Assembly (NCBI RefSeq): GCF_003020125.1
Contig: NZ_PYFW01000001.1
Span: 744,001-808,000 of the forward strand
Direction of reading: 5' to 3'
DNA length: 64,000 nucleotides
Source: Bradyrhizobium sp. MOS003
GTDB lineage: Bacteria; Pseudomonadota; Alphaproteobacteria; Rhizobiales; Xanthobacteraceae
The notes beneath the pieces are model-generated. The model was not told the origin of the DNA and ran no database searches. It was given only the letters and a program-made list of their open reading frames with translations. The first letter of the stretch is position 1. Each line of letters begins with the position of its first letter. Positions 8,011 to 17,595 of the stretch are shown one piece after another. Both the position numbers and the translations under genes were made by a program.

Positions 8011-8369
8011 TCAGCTACAGACCGCCTCGACATTGTTGCCGCGGGGTCGATCAAAAACGCCGCGTAATAGGTCGGGCTGTAATCCTTGCGCGGCCCGGCG
8101 CCGCCATTGTCGCGGCCGCCGCTCTTCAGGCCTTCGCTGTGAAATGCCTTGACCGCGTCATGATCTCCGGCGCGGAACGCAATGTGCGCGCCGTCGGCCT
8201 TGCGGCCCTTGTTGAGGTGCAGCCACAGCGCCGGCTCGCCCTTCGGCCCGAAGCCGGCATAACCGTCGCCGCTGGAGCACAGGACGTAACCGAGCGGCGC
8301 CAGCACCGCGGTGTAGAAGCGTGTCGCGGCGTCGAGATCGGCAACGCGAAGCCCGATGTGGTCGTACAT
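8011..8369 (-). pseudogene. VOC family (glyoxalase-like) protein, frameshifted near the C-terminus
   Basis: Small vicinal-oxygen-chelate protein: MYDHIGLRVADLDAATRFY at the start, GFGPKGEPALWLHL, and GAHIAFRAGDHDAVKAFH. The last strand should read FLIDPDGNNVEAVCS then stop. Around 8038-8044 one base is missing, so the frame runs on as IDPAATMSRRS into a palindromic repeat, ending at 7911. From the ATG at 8369 (GGAG six bases upstream) to the expected TGA at 8011 is 359 bases, exactly one short of 120 codons. The lost part carries the final metal-side strand. It is either a real one-base deletion or a sequencing error. Confidence 0.82.
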
Positions 8370-8472
8370 GGTCGTCTCCATCTGCAAAACGCGCCGAAAA
8401 TGGCGCGCGCCGGAGGCGACCCTAGTCGGGGTGAGGTGGGCCGCTCTTGGAGAATCTTGCGCCCGGCGCCGC

Positions 8473-8901
8473 TTAGTTCGCCGGGGCCTCCGACTGCCAA
8501 CGGATCACCCGTTTCAGGTGATAGACGTGAACCCACATGTTCGTTCCGATCACGCTGACCGTTGCGACGATCAGCGCCGTGAGCTTCTGAGGGTCGTGCT
8601 GGGCGAGAATGAGCAGGAACGCGGACAGCGCCGCCGTGATGCCGAAGCTGAACCAGAGCCCGATGAGACGTGGTGCAAACCAGGCCGGCTGACCGTCGGT
8701 GCCCCACTGCATCGGAATCCTGCGCGAAGTGATCTGGCGGCCATAATAGACGGCACAGCCGGCGATGAAGGCAAGACCGACGGCAAGCGCGATCAATGTG
8801 GCCGCAATCACATCACCCGGGGCACTGTTCATCTGCCGGTTCGCCGCCTCGAAGGAGCGTTGATTCGCCCGCTGGTTGTAATATCGCGCGACGTCCCGCA
8901 A
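8473..8901 (-). CDS. Small inner-membrane protein (DUF1648/SdpI-like)
   Basis: A 142-residue protein with three likely membrane helices: VIAATLIALAVGLAFIAGC, LIGLWFSFGITAALSAFLLI and a third around LTALIVATVSVIGTNMW. Between helices 1 and 2 is RIPMQWGTDGQPAWFAPR, which resembles the P-x-HW-x-x-x-G-x-P element of DUF1648/SdpI-type proteins. The function is unknown. The start may instead be the Met at residue 24 (8832), since the preceding stretch is polar and poorly typical. Confidence 0.65.
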   Translation of the reverse strand: MRDVARYYNQRANQRSFEAANRQMNSAPGDVIAATLIALAVGLAFIAGCAVYYGRQITSRRIPMQWGTDGQPAWFAPRLIGLWFSFGITAALSAFLLILAQHDPQKLTALIVATVSVIGTNMWVHVYHLKRVIRWQSEAPAN

Positions 8902-8962
8902 GCCCAGCGCGGCGCATCCGTCTGGTCAACAGACTGTTACCCGCAAATGCGGCCGACCTGTC

Positions 8963-9802
8963 TCAGTTGAGGACGAGGCGTTCGGCGAGAATGCTGCGCT
9001 CCCCCTTCGAGGCCTGGCGGAACTTGGTTGGCGATACGCCGGCAGCGCGGTGGAAGGTGCGGACGAAATTGGAGAGATCGCCGAAGCCGACGTCATAGGC
9101 GACATCGGTGACCGCGATGTCGTCATCCGTGAGCAGCCGCGCGGCGTGGCGCAATCGCGAACGCACCAGATATTGATGCGGGGTGACACCGAGCACGCTC
9201 GAGAACAGCCGCAGGAAGTGGAATGGGCTGAGGCCCGTCTGCTTTGCCGCCTGTTCGAGATCGACCTCTTCATGCGAGTTATCGTCGATCCATAGCGCGG
9301 CCTCGACCGCGCGGCGGCGGTCGCGCGCGGTGGGTGTGGCCGGCTTGCGCGCCTTGCCCGACACGACGTCAACGAAACGGCCGGCCAGGATCTGGCCGAC
9401 TTCGTCGAGGCCGATGTCGCTGTTGCCATTTGCCGCCGTCTGGGCGAGCTCGCCCAGCACCATCAATTCCGGCAGCGGCGGCGTGGCGCCGACCTGCCAG
9501 GTCTCGCGCCGCCCGCCGAGGGCGTCGACCAGGTCCGCGCCGAGGAAGAACGACAGGCAGACATCGCCGCTGACATGCTCATGCGTGCAGGTGTATTCCT
9601 CGCCGGGCGCGCCGACCAGCATCGAGCCCGCCACCAGCTCGAAGAAGCCGGCGCGGCAATGGCAGCCAAAGCTGCCCGAGCGGACATAGGCGATGGAATG
9701 CCCGGTGCGGCATTCGGCAAACGGCGCGTCATCCGGCCCCGCATCGCAGCGAAACTCGGAGACGGTCATCGAGGGTGTATTCAGCAGCGTGGTTGCGTCC
9801 AT
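8963..9802 (-). CDS. AraC family transcriptional regulator
   Basis: A 279-residue regulator. The C-terminal 100 residues form a double helix-turn-helix of AraC type: [21 protein letters not shown], then [20 protein letters not shown], and [20 protein letters not shown]. The N-terminal cupin-like half is rich in Cys (positions about 19, 31, 47, 49, 71, 81), including a CHC motif, which could bind a metal or react with an electrophile. It begins nine bases after the ogt stop on the same strand, so it is almost certainly the second gene of an ogt-araC operon. Confidence 0.9.
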   Translation of the reverse strand: MDATTLLNTPSMTVSEFRCDAGPDDAPFAECRTGHSIAYVRSGSFGCHCRAGFFELVAGSMLVGAPGEEYTCTHEHVSGDVCLSFFLGADLVDALGGRRETWQVGATPPLPELMVLGELAQTAANGNSDIGLDEVGQILAGRFVDVVSGKARKPATPTARDRRRAVEAALWIDDNSHEEVDLEQAAKQTGLSPFHFLRLFSSVLGVTPHQYLVRSRLRHAARLLTDDDIAVTDVAYDVGFGDLSNFVRTFHRAAGVSPTKFRQASKGERSILAERLVLN

Positions 9803-9811
9803 GCCACCTAT

Positions 9812-10396
9812 CTAGGTGGACGGCCTCGGCGGAGCAACGGGCAGCAGCACCTCGAACAGCGTCTTGCTGGCGACGGGATGGGCGCCTTCCAGCGCCAGCA
9901 GCCGCCGTTTGGAGATCACTCCGCCGTAAGGCGAGAGCCGGTCGGCGTAATTGTCGGCCTCGAGCAGGCGGTGGCAGGGCACGATCAGCATGTAGGGATT
10001 CCTGGCGATCGCCTGCGCCACCGAGTGAGCCGCACCTGAAGCGCCCAGCGTCTTGGCGACTTCGTGATAGGTCCGCGTCTCCCCGCGCGGAATGGAGCAT
10101 GCGAACTCGTAGACGCGCCGGTTGAAGCCGGGCACGCCGCCGGCATCCAGGCTGACCTCGGAAAAATCGGGATCGTTGCCCTGCAGCAGGCTCACGATGC
10201 CGTCGATCGCAAGTTCGGCATTGTCGGAGGGACGCTGCTCGCGCGCTTCGGGATGGACCGCAAAGATGCGGCGGCGGGTGTCGATCTCCCGCGCCTCCGG
10301 CAATTGCACGGCGACCACGCCGGTGCCGCTCCAGATGATGCCGCAGCGCCCGATCGCCGTGTCGAATATCGAATAGCCGCGCCCCACCATGCACAC
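9812..10396 (-). CDS. ogt: Methylated-DNA--protein-cysteine methyltransferase
   Basis: Suicide DNA repair protein that takes alkyl groups off O6-methylguanine onto its own Cys. It is 194 residues long. The C-terminal ATase core shows RRVYEFACSIPRGETRTYHE, the winged-helix part with GASGAAHSVAQAIARNPY, and the acceptor motif IVPCHRLL at about residue 140, followed by YGGVISKRRLLALEG. All functional residues are present. It is transcribed ahead of an AraC regulator, an arrangement like a split Ada protein. Starts at Met1 or Met3 are equally possible. Confidence 0.92.
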   Translation of the reverse strand: MCMVGRGYSIFDTAIGRCGIIWSGTGVVAVQLPEAREIDTRRRIFAVHPEAREQRPSDNAELAIDGIVSLLQGNDPDFSEVSLDAGGVPGFNRRVYEFACSIPRGETRTYHEVAKTLGASGAAHSVAQAIARNPYMLIVPCHRLLEADNYADRLSPYGGVISKRRLLALEGAHPVASKTLFEVLLPVAPPRPST

Positions 10397-10565
10397 GCCC
10401 CACTCAGTGCACGTCTCTCCCCAGACAGGAGATCATAACACCGCCACAATCCGGCGCACCTGGAATCTTACCCAAAACTTAAGGAGCGTCAGGCCGGCCG
10501 CGCCAAACCGCTTGGCGGGAGGCGCCGTCTCGGCTAATCAAGACGGGCGCGCGAGCCGCGCATAA

Positions 10566-10639
10566 GCGGGCGTAGTTCAATGGTAGAACGGCAGCTTCCC
10601 AAGCTGCATACGAGGGTTCGATTCCCTTCGCCCGCTCCA
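10566..10639 (+). tRNA. tRNA-Gly (anticodon CCC)
   Basis: A full cloverleaf: acceptor GCGGGCG/CGCCCGC, D arm around GTTCAATGGTAGAAC, anticodon stem GCAGC/GCTGC with loop TTCCCAA (anticodon CCC), T arm GAGGGTTCGATTCCCTT, discriminator T and an encoded CCA at 10637-10639. It is the only tRNA in the window. The DNA just downstream is a patch of decayed mobile-type genes. Confidence 0.95.
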
Positions 10640-10683
10640 AGTTTTCGGCTCGGCCGGTCCGCGTAATGTGCTACGCTGGAGCC

Positions 10684-10902
10684 ATGGTCAGGACGCTCGA
10701 ACAAGCCCTCGCGCAAATTCCCCAGCTGCCGCCCGCCGATCAGGAAGCGATCGACCGCAAATTGCTTTCGCATGTCGAAAAGCTCAACGCTCTTCGGTCT
10801 GAAATCGACCGCGGGCTCCATTCGCTCGATGCAGGCAAGGGTGTGACTCTGCATCTGGAAGAGTTTTTGCGCGAAAAGAACTCACGACATGGTGGAGCAT
10901 AA
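10684..10902 (+). CDS. ParD-like antitoxin (partner of a broken ParE)
   Basis: A 72-residue, largely helical, acidic/basic protein. The segment LRSEIDRGLHSLDAGKGVTL then HLEEFLREKNSRH resembles the C-terminal toxin-wrapping part of ParD/CopG-family antitoxins. Its stop overlaps the start of the downstream ParE-like gene by 14 bases, the usual arrangement of such modules. The ATG at 10684 is preferred to the one at 10666. The reading frame is intact although its toxin is not. The family call rests mainly on the neighbour. Confidence 0.72.
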   Translation: MVRTLEQALAQIPQLPPADQEAIDRKLLSHVEKLNALRSEIDRGLHSLDAGKGVTLHLEEFLREKNSRHGGA

Positions 10903-11209
10903 ACTTCCGGTCCTTTGGTCGCCGGAAGCGCTCGCCGATTTTGATCGGCTCTGGGACTACTACGCCGAGGTGGCAGGGGCTGGGACCGCCGACAGGATCT
11001 TGCGCCAGATCGGGAAAGCCGTCGCGCTAATCGAGGATTTCCCCCTCGCGGGACGGGCGCGCGACGAAATCCGCTCCGGCCTGCGTTCGCTGGCGGTTAC
11101 TCCGTAAATTGTCTTTTATCGTTTGAGGGCTGACCCAGCCGAGATCGTTCGCGTGCTCGACGGCAGGCAGGACATTGAGGCAATTTTTTCGCACGCCGAC
11201 AATAGTTAA
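10889..11209 (+). pseudogene. ParE-family toxin gene with in-frame stop
   Basis: The ATG at 10889 starts a RelE/ParE-fold protein: WSPEALADFDRLWDYYAEV, RILRQIGKAVALIEDFPLAGR, then EIRSGLRSLAVTP. A TAA at 11105-11107 ends it at 72 residues. In the same frame the DNA goes on as IVFYRLRADPAEIVRVLDGR followed by QDIEAIFSHADNS and a proper TAA at 11207-11209, which is exactly the C-terminal half of ParE. The whole would be 106 codons, normal for the family. One codon, probably His or Tyr, has become TAA. The product lacks the strands that carry the toxic surface. Confidence 0.88.
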
Positions 11210-11264
11210 CAGAGCGACCGCGCGGAAAACGTCCTTGTCCGCCCACTCCGAACATTCCAACGAG

Positions 11265-11708
11265 CGGCCGTCGGCAAAACTGGCAGCGCGCTCGGGCGTC
11301 AGCCGGGCCATGATCGGGCGGGTGGAGCGGGCACAGGGCAGCGCGACCGCATCGCTGCTCGGCAGGCTCTGCTCCGCGCTCGACGTGTCGCTCAGCGATG
11401 TCGTCGCGAACTGGCGCGATCTCAACAACGGTTATCGCCGCCGGCACGCCTCACCGATGGATGCGGCGAGCGGCATCGAGATCATCGTCGTTGATCTGCC
11501 GGCTGGCACGCGGGTGCCGGACCGCCCCTAGGGCCGCAACCCCTTCACCCAGCAGTTGCTGATGCTGGAGGGGATGATCGCCGTGCACATCGACGCCAAA
11601 GCGGTGCGCCTGCGCGAAGGCGACTGCCTGGATTTCGACGTGATACGCGGAGCGGAGACGAGTTGGAGTGCTGGTCTACACCCTCAATTTGAGGAAGCGC
11701 GGCGATAG
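11265..11708 (+). pseudogene. Remnant of an XRE-cupin transcriptional regulator
   Basis: In one frame the helix-turn-helix LAARSGVSRAMIGRVERAQG is followed by SATASLLGRLCSALDVSLS. After a short, poorly fitting stretch come SGIEIIVVDLPAGTRVP, a TAG (11529-11531), then NPFTQQLLMLEGMIAVHID and VRLREGDCLDFDV, pieces of the small cupin sensor domain. A later shift of frame continues as VLVYTLNLRKR. The N-terminal helix, the linker and parts of the cupin are lost or scrambled. It directly follows the broken parE, so the whole stretch 10.9-11.7 kb looks like decaying accessory DNA. Confidence 0.75.
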
Positions 11709-11741
11709 CCCTCAAAATGAGTTGCGCACCTCAAAACACCT
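11682..11741. promoter_or_regulatory. Candidate LacI-family operators
   Basis: Three CCTCAA-type sites lie 17-76 bp before the regulator gene: the palindrome CCTCAATTTGAGG (11682-11694), CCTCAAAATGAGT (11710-11722) and the half-site CCTCAAAACACC (11729-11740). Position and symmetry suggest autoregulation by the LacI-family protein; no binding data are available. Confidence 0.45.
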
Positions 11742-11757
11742 CTGCTAGCCTTCAGCC

Positions 11758-12801
11758 ATGGCCGAGACCCTCACCGCGACCGCGCTGACGCTGAAGGACA
11801 TCGCCCGCGAGGCGGGCGTCAGCCTCGCGACCGTGGACCGCGTGCTGCACAATCGGCCGGGGGTGCGGCCGGATACGGTGCGGCGCGTCAAGGCGGCGAT
11901 CGAGCGCAATTCGTTCCAGCCGCACGTTGCCGCCGCCGAACTGGCCCGCGGCCGCGCCCGCCGCTTTGCCTTCGTGATGCCGTCGGGGCCGAACCCGTTC
12001 ATGCAGCAGATCGAGGGCTATCTCGGCGAAATGTCGGCCTGGCTCTCGGTTCGCCGCCTCAACGTCGAGATGGTCGCAACCGACGTGTTCGATCCGTCGG
12101 TGCTCGCAGCCTCGCTGGAGGCGCTGTCCGGCGACTGCGACGGCGTCGCGGTGGTGGCGCTGGATCATCCCAGCGTCCGCGCCGCGATCAACGATCTCGT
12201 CGATGCCGGCACCAAGGTGGTGACGCTGGTGTCCGACGTGCCGTCGTCGCGTCGCCACCATTATGTCGGCATCGACAACATTGCCGCGGGACGCACCGCC
12301 GGCGCGCTGGTCGGGCGGCTGGCCGGTCAAAAGTCCGGCAAGGTCGCGATCGTCGCGGGCTCGCAGGGCCTGCGCGACCATGCCGAGCGCATCTTCGGCT
12401 TCAACCAAGTGATGGCGTCGGAATTCCCCGGGCTCAGCGTGCTGCCGGTGCTGGAAGGGCGCGACGAGGACGATCGTTCGGAACAGGTGCTGGCGCGGCT
12501 GTTGGCCAAGCATGCCGACATTGTCGGCCTGTATAACGTCGGCGCGGGCACGCAAGGCGTCGCCAAGGCGTTGAGTGACGCCGGCCGCGACAAGCAGGTC
12601 GTGTTCGTCGGTCATGACGTCACCGTGCTGACGCGCCGGCTGCTGCTGCAGGGCGTGATGGATGCCGCTATCTCGCAGAACCCCGGGCATGAAGCGCGCG
12701 CCGCGGTGCGCGTGCTGCTCGCGCTCGCTCGCGGCGAGCCGATCCTGCGCGAACAGGAGAAGATCAGGATCGACATCGTGATGCGGGACAATCTGCCCTA
12801 G
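11758..12801 (+). CDS. LacI family transcriptional regulator of the sugar cluster
   Basis: A 347-residue repressor. The N-terminal helix-turn-helix reads LTLKDIAREAGVSLATVDRV followed by LHNRPGVRPDTVRRV, with the hinge AAELARGRARR near residue 65. The rest is a periplasmic-binding-protein-like sugar domain (FAFVMPSGPNPFMQQIEGYL, then VVALDHPSVRAAIND). It heads a same-strand run encoding a sugar kinase, sugar isomerase, ABC importer, dehydrogenase and lactonase, and is presumably their specific regulator. CCTCAA-type palindromes just upstream suggest autoregulation. Confidence 0.92.
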   Translation: MAETLTATALTLKDIAREAGVSLATVDRVLHNRPGVRPDTVRRVKAAIERNSFQPHVAAAELARGRARRFAFVMPSGPNPFMQQIEGYLGEMSAWLSVRRLNVEMVATDVFDPSVLAASLEALSGDCDGVAVVALDHPSVRAAINDLVDAGTKVVTLVSDVPSSRRHHYVGIDNIAAGRTAGALVGRLAGQKSGKVAIVAGSQGLRDHAERIFGFNQVMASEFPGLSVLPVLEGRDEDDRSEQVLARLLAKHADIVGLYNVGAGTQGVAKALSDAGRDKQVVFVGHDVTVLTRRLLLQGVMDAAISQNPGHEARAAVRVLLALARGEPILREQEKIRIDIVMRDNLP

Positions 12802-12870
12802 AGCGGGCGGCTCTCTGGCGGAGAACGCGACGTCAAGATCGCGCCTCGCAATGAACAAGGAGGAGACGAA

Positions 12871-14325
12871 TTGTATCTCGGACTGGACATCGGCACGTCC
12901 GGCGTGAAAGCGGTGCTCGTGAGCGAAGCCGGCGCGATTGTCGCGACGGCGGCGCGCGAGCTCATGCTGTCGCACCCGGCGCCGCTGTGGTCCGAGCAGG
13001 ATCCCGATTCCTGGGTCGAGGCCGCCATCGGTGCGGTCGACGCTCTCGCGGGCCGCCATCCGCGCGAGGTGGCGCGAGTCCGCGGCATCGGCCTGTCGGG
13101 CCAGATGCACGGCGCAACGCTGCTCGACGAGGACGGTCGGCCGCTGCGTCCCGCGATTCTCTGGAACGACGGCCGCTCGCAGGCCGAATGCGCCGTGCTG
13201 GAGCAGCGTTGCCCCTCGCTGCACGCGATTGCCGGCAATCTGGCGATGCCCGGCTTCACCGCGCCGAAGCTGTTGTGGGTCGCGCGCCATGAGCCGAAAA
13301 TCTTCGCGCGGATCGCAAAGGTGCTGCTGCCCAAGGCCTATGTGCGCTATCGCCTGACCGGCGAGATGATCGAGGACATGTCGGATGCGGCCGGCACGCT
13401 GTGGCTCGATGTCGGTCTGCGCCGCTGGTCGCCCCTGTTGCTGCATGCGACTGGACTCGATCTTCACCACATGCCGCGCCTCGTCGAGGGCAGCGCCGTG
13501 AGCGCGGTGCTCATGCCGGAATTCACGCAGCGCTGGGGCATGGCGAAGGATGTCGTCGTCGCCGGGGGCGCCGGCGACAACGCTGCGAGCGCGATCGGGC
13601 TGGGCGCCATCGCGCGGGGCGATGCGTTCCTGTCGCTGGGAACGTCAGGCGTGGTGTTCCGAGTCACAGACCGGTTCGCGCCGGCGCCTGCAACGGCGGT
13701 GCATGCGTTCTGCCACGCACTGCCGGGCCTCTGGCACCAGATGGGCGTGATGCTCTCGGCGGCGGCTTCGCTGGCCTGGCTCGCCAGTGTGATGGAGACA
13801 CCGGCCGCAGCGCTGCTGGCGCCGCTCGGCGAGCGCGTCGATGGGCCGAGCCCGATCAAATTCCTGCCCTATCTCGATGGCGAGCGCACGCCGCACAACG
13901 ATGCCGCCGCCAGCGGCGCATTGGTCGGCCTGCGCGGTGCGACCGGGCGGACGCAGATCGTGCAGGCCGTGCTCGAAGGCGTCGCCTTCGCCGCGCGCGA
14001 CAATCTAGCGGCGCTGAGCGCCGCGGGCGGGCCTGTTGGCGAACTCGATCTCGTCGGCGGCGGCTCGCGCTCGCCGCTGTGGGCGCAGATCTGCGCCGAC
14101 GTGCTCGGCATTCCCGTTCACCGCGTCGAGGAGGGCGAGGTCGGGGCGGCGCTCGGTGCCTCCAGGCTCGGCCGGCTCGCTGCGACCGGTGAAGATCCTG
14201 CGGACGTCTGCACCCGCCCGCGGCGGCTCGCGAGCTTCGCGCCCCGCGCATCCGTCACGGAAGCCTATGACGAGGCCTATCGGCGATGGCGCGAGCTTTA
14301 TCCCGCATTGAAGGAGCACCCTTAA
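12871..14325 (+). CDS. xylB: Xylulokinase (FGGY family)
   Basis: FGGY-family sugar kinase that phosphorylates D-xylulose (or a near relative) with ATP. It is 484 residues long. Motifs seen are LGLDIGTSGVKAVL at the N-terminus, GLSGQMHGATLLD, ILWNDGRSQAEC, the central GAGDNAASAIGLGAI, LSLGTSGVVF and the C-terminal GGGSRSPLWAQICADVL. The start is a TTG at 12871 with a strong AAGGAGGAG about five bases upstream; no better ATG fits the family N-terminus. Its stop is followed directly by the xylA start, so the two are translated together. Confidence 0.92.
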   Translation: MYLGLDIGTSGVKAVLVSEAGAIVATAARELMLSHPAPLWSEQDPDSWVEAAIGAVDALAGRHPREVARVRGIGLSGQMHGATLLDEDGRPLRPAILWNDGRSQAECAVLEQRCPSLHAIAGNLAMPGFTAPKLLWVARHEPKIFARIAKVLLPKAYVRYRLTGEMIEDMSDAAGTLWLDVGLRRWSPLLLHATGLDLHHMPRLVEGSAVSAVLMPEFTQRWGMAKDVVVAGGAGDNAASAIGLGAIARGDAFLSLGTSGVVFRVTDRFAPAPATAVHAFCHALPGLWHQMGVMLSAAASLAWLASVMETPAAALLAPLGERVDGPSPIKFLPYLDGERTPHNDAAASGALVGLRGATGRTQIVQAVLEGVAFAARDNLAALSAAGGPVGELDLVGGGSRSPLWAQICADVLGIPVHRVEEGEVGAALGASRLGRLAATGEDPADVCTRPRRLASFAPRASVTEAYDEAYRRWRELYPALKEHP

Positions 14326-15648
14326 GTGAACGCGCCAGCCAAATTCTTCGGTGCAAATGCGCCCGTCGCCTTCGCCGGCAAGGAGGCGGGCCAAGCGCCC
14401 GCGTTCCGCTGGTACGACAAGGATCGCCTCGTGCATGGCCGCAGGCTGGAGGATCATTTGCGCTTTGCGGTCTGCTATTGGCATTCGTTCTGCTGGCCGG
14501 GTGGCGACCCCTTCGGCGGCGAGACGTTCCTGCGGCCCTGGCACCACGGCACAGACGCGATGGCGCAGGCACGGGCCAAGGCCGACGTCGCGTTCGAGCT
14601 GTTCCGACTGCTCGATGTGCCGTTCTTCACCTTCCACGACGTCGACGCGGCGCCGGAAGGCAATTCGCTCGCCGAGTCCGTCGCTAATCTCAACGCGATT
14701 GCCGATCTGTTCGAACAAAAGATGGCATCGAGCAAGGTGCGCCTGCTCTGGGGAACCGCAAATCTCTTCACGCATCGTCGCTACATGGCGGGCGCGGCGA
14801 CCAATCCGGACCCGGAGATCTTCACCTACGCGGCCGGCCAGGTCCGCGCCGCGCTGGAGGTCACGCACCGGCTCGGCGGCCAGAATTACGTGCTGTGGGG
14901 CGGGCGCGAGGGCTACGAGACGCTGCTCAACACCGATCTCAAGCGCGAGCTCGACCAGCTCGGCCGCTTCGTTTCGCTCGTGGTCGAGCACAAGCACAGA
15001 ATAGGCTTCAAGGGGCCGATCCTGATCGAGCCGAAGCCGAAGGAGCCGACCAAGCACCAGTATGATTTCGACGTCGCCACCTGCTACGGCTTCCTCGAGC
15101 GCTACGACCTGCTCAACGACGTCAAGCTCAACATCGAACAGAACCACGCCATCCTTGCCGGCCACTCGTTCCACCATGAGGTCGCGCTGGCTGAGGCGCT
15201 CGGCGTGTTCGGCTCGCTCGACATCAACCGCGGCGACGATCTGCTCGGCTGGGATACCGACCAGTTCGCGATGAACGTCCCGGAGCTGGCGCTGGTGTTT
15301 CACGAAATGCTGAACCGCGGCGGCTTCACCACCGGCGGGCTCAATTTCGACGCCAAGATCCGGCGGCAGTCGATCGATGCGGACGATCTGATCCATGCCC
15401 ATGTCGGCTCGATGGATGCCTGCGCGCGGGCGTTCCTCGCCGCCGCCGACATGGTCGATGCCGGCGCGCTCACGGCGCCGCTGACTGAACGTTACCAGGG
15501 ATGGGCTGGGCCGGACGGACGCGCCATTCTCGGCGGTCAGCGTTCGCTCGCCGATCTCGCCGACCGCGCGCTTCAGCCCGGCTTCGACCCGCAGCCGCGC
15601 TCGGGCCGGCAGGAATATCTGGAATCCCTGGTCAACCGCTATGTCTGA
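14326..15648 (+). CDS. xylA: Xylose isomerase
   Basis: TIM-barrel, two-metal isomerase converting D-xylose to D-xylulose. It is 440 residues, the class II length. Active-site segments are [13 protein letters not shown] (catalytic His), [35 protein letters not shown] (metal-binding Glu), [20 protein letters not shown] and [19 protein letters not shown]. The last three vary slightly from the common LNIEANHATLAGH and SVDANRGD wording. The start is a GTG touching the xylB stop. A related aldose cannot be excluded as true substrate given the dehydrogenase and lactonase downstream. Confidence 0.93.
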   Translation: MNAPAKFFGANAPVAFAGKEAGQAPAFRWYDKDRLVHGRRLEDHLRFAVCYWHSFCWPGGDPFGGETFLRPWHHGTDAMAQARAKADVAFELFRLLDVPFFTFHDVDAAPEGNSLAESVANLNAIADLFEQKMASSKVRLLWGTANLFTHRRYMAGAATNPDPEIFTYAAGQVRAALEVTHRLGGQNYVLWGGREGYETLLNTDLKRELDQLGRFVSLVVEHKHRIGFKGPILIEPKPKEPTKHQYDFDVATCYGFLERYDLLNDVKLNIEQNHAILAGHSFHHEVALAEALGVFGSLDINRGDDLLGWDTDQFAMNVPELALVFHEMLNRGGFTTGGLNFDAKIRRQSIDADDLIHAHVGSMDACARAFLAAADMVDAGALTAPLTERYQGWAGPDGRAILGGQRSLADLADRALQPGFDPQPRSGRQEYLESLVNRYV

Positions 15649-15660
15649 ACGAGGTTGCTG

Positions 15661-16418
<758 letters not shown>

Positions 16419-16419
<1 letters not shown>

Positions 16420-17501
16420 TGGCCATGCCAATGGAATCTCCCGTCATGTTCTCGAACGTCGGCAAGACCAAATGGTGGCAGCGCGGCATCTTCGCCTCAC
16501 AGACCGGCTACGTCTTGCTCGCGCTCGCGGTGCTGCTGGTGATCATGCATTTCGCCAGTCCCTATTTCTTCACCGAAGGCAACATTCAGAACGTTGCGAA
16601 GAACTTCTCGTTCATCGCCATCGCCACGCTGGGCGTCACCTTCGTCATCATCACCGGCGGCATTGATCTGTCGGTGGGCTCGATGATGTGCTTTTCCGCG
16701 ATGATCACCTCGATGGTGATGACCGAGCTGTCCGCGCCCGGCTCGCCTGCCGGCGCCTTGTTCGTGCACATGGCGGCCGACGGCAAGACCGTCGTGGCCA
16801 ATTTGCCGGGCCTGATCCTGCTGGTCTCGATCCTCGCCGGCCTCGGCGTCGCGCTGATCGCGGGTCTCGTCAACGGCTTCTGTATCGCGGTGCTCGGCCT
16901 GTCGCCCTTCGTCACCACGCTCGGCATGCTCTCGATCGTGCGCGGACTCGGCTATGTCGTTTCCAACGGCCGCGGCAGCTTTCCGGGCGGGCCGGACGCT
17001 GATCGTTTCTATGCGCTCACCTCGGGCGACGTGCTCGGCGTGCCCGTGCCTTTCATCTATCTGATCGTCCTCGCGCTGGCGATGGCGGTGGTGCTGCATC
17101 ACACCTCGTTCGGCCGCCACGTCTTCGCGCTCGGCGGCAACGAGAAGGCTGCGGAGCTAACCGGCATTCCGGTCGTGCGGGTCAAGATCGAGGTCTATGT
17201 GCTCTGCGCGCTCGCCGCGGGTCTGCAAGGCATCATCATCTCCGGCTGGCTCGGATCGGCGCCCGCCAACATGGCGACGTCCTACGAGCTGAATGTGATC
17301 GCGGCGGCCGTGATCGGCGGCGCCAACCTCGCCGGCGGGATCGGCGGCCCGCTCGGGGCCATCGTCGGCTGCGTGCTGCTGGAAGTGATCCGCAACGGTC
17401 TCGTGCTGGCGCAGGTGTCCTCCTACTGGCAGCAGACGCTGGTCGGCGTGATCATCATCCTGGCCGTGCTGGTCGACCGCATCCGCTCGCGGATGAACTG
17501 A
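16419..17501 (+). CDS. Sugar ABC transporter permease
   Basis: A 360-residue inner-membrane permease with about ten membrane helices, of the BPD_transp_2 (RbsC/XylH) type. The signature GVTFVIITGGIDLSVGSMM is near residue 75, and GLSPFVTTLGMLSIVRGLGY and GGNEKAAELTGIPV follow in the family order. Its ATG overlaps the last base of the ATPase stop, so the pair are translationally coupled. A glycine-rich loop GGANLAGGIGGPLGAIVG precedes the last helices. Confidence 0.92.
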
Positions 17502-17595
17502 ATTAACGTCGCTTCGGGAAGGCAAATAAGACGCTGCCTGTTCGCTTCCCGGGCGCTTTCGAGAGGACGGGCACCAAACAAGGGTGGAGGAGACG

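Noticed and set aside
10566..10683. tRNA-Gly as an integration site of an island
   Set aside because: No copy of the tRNA 3' end and no integrase was seen in the window, so only the decay patch itself is reported.
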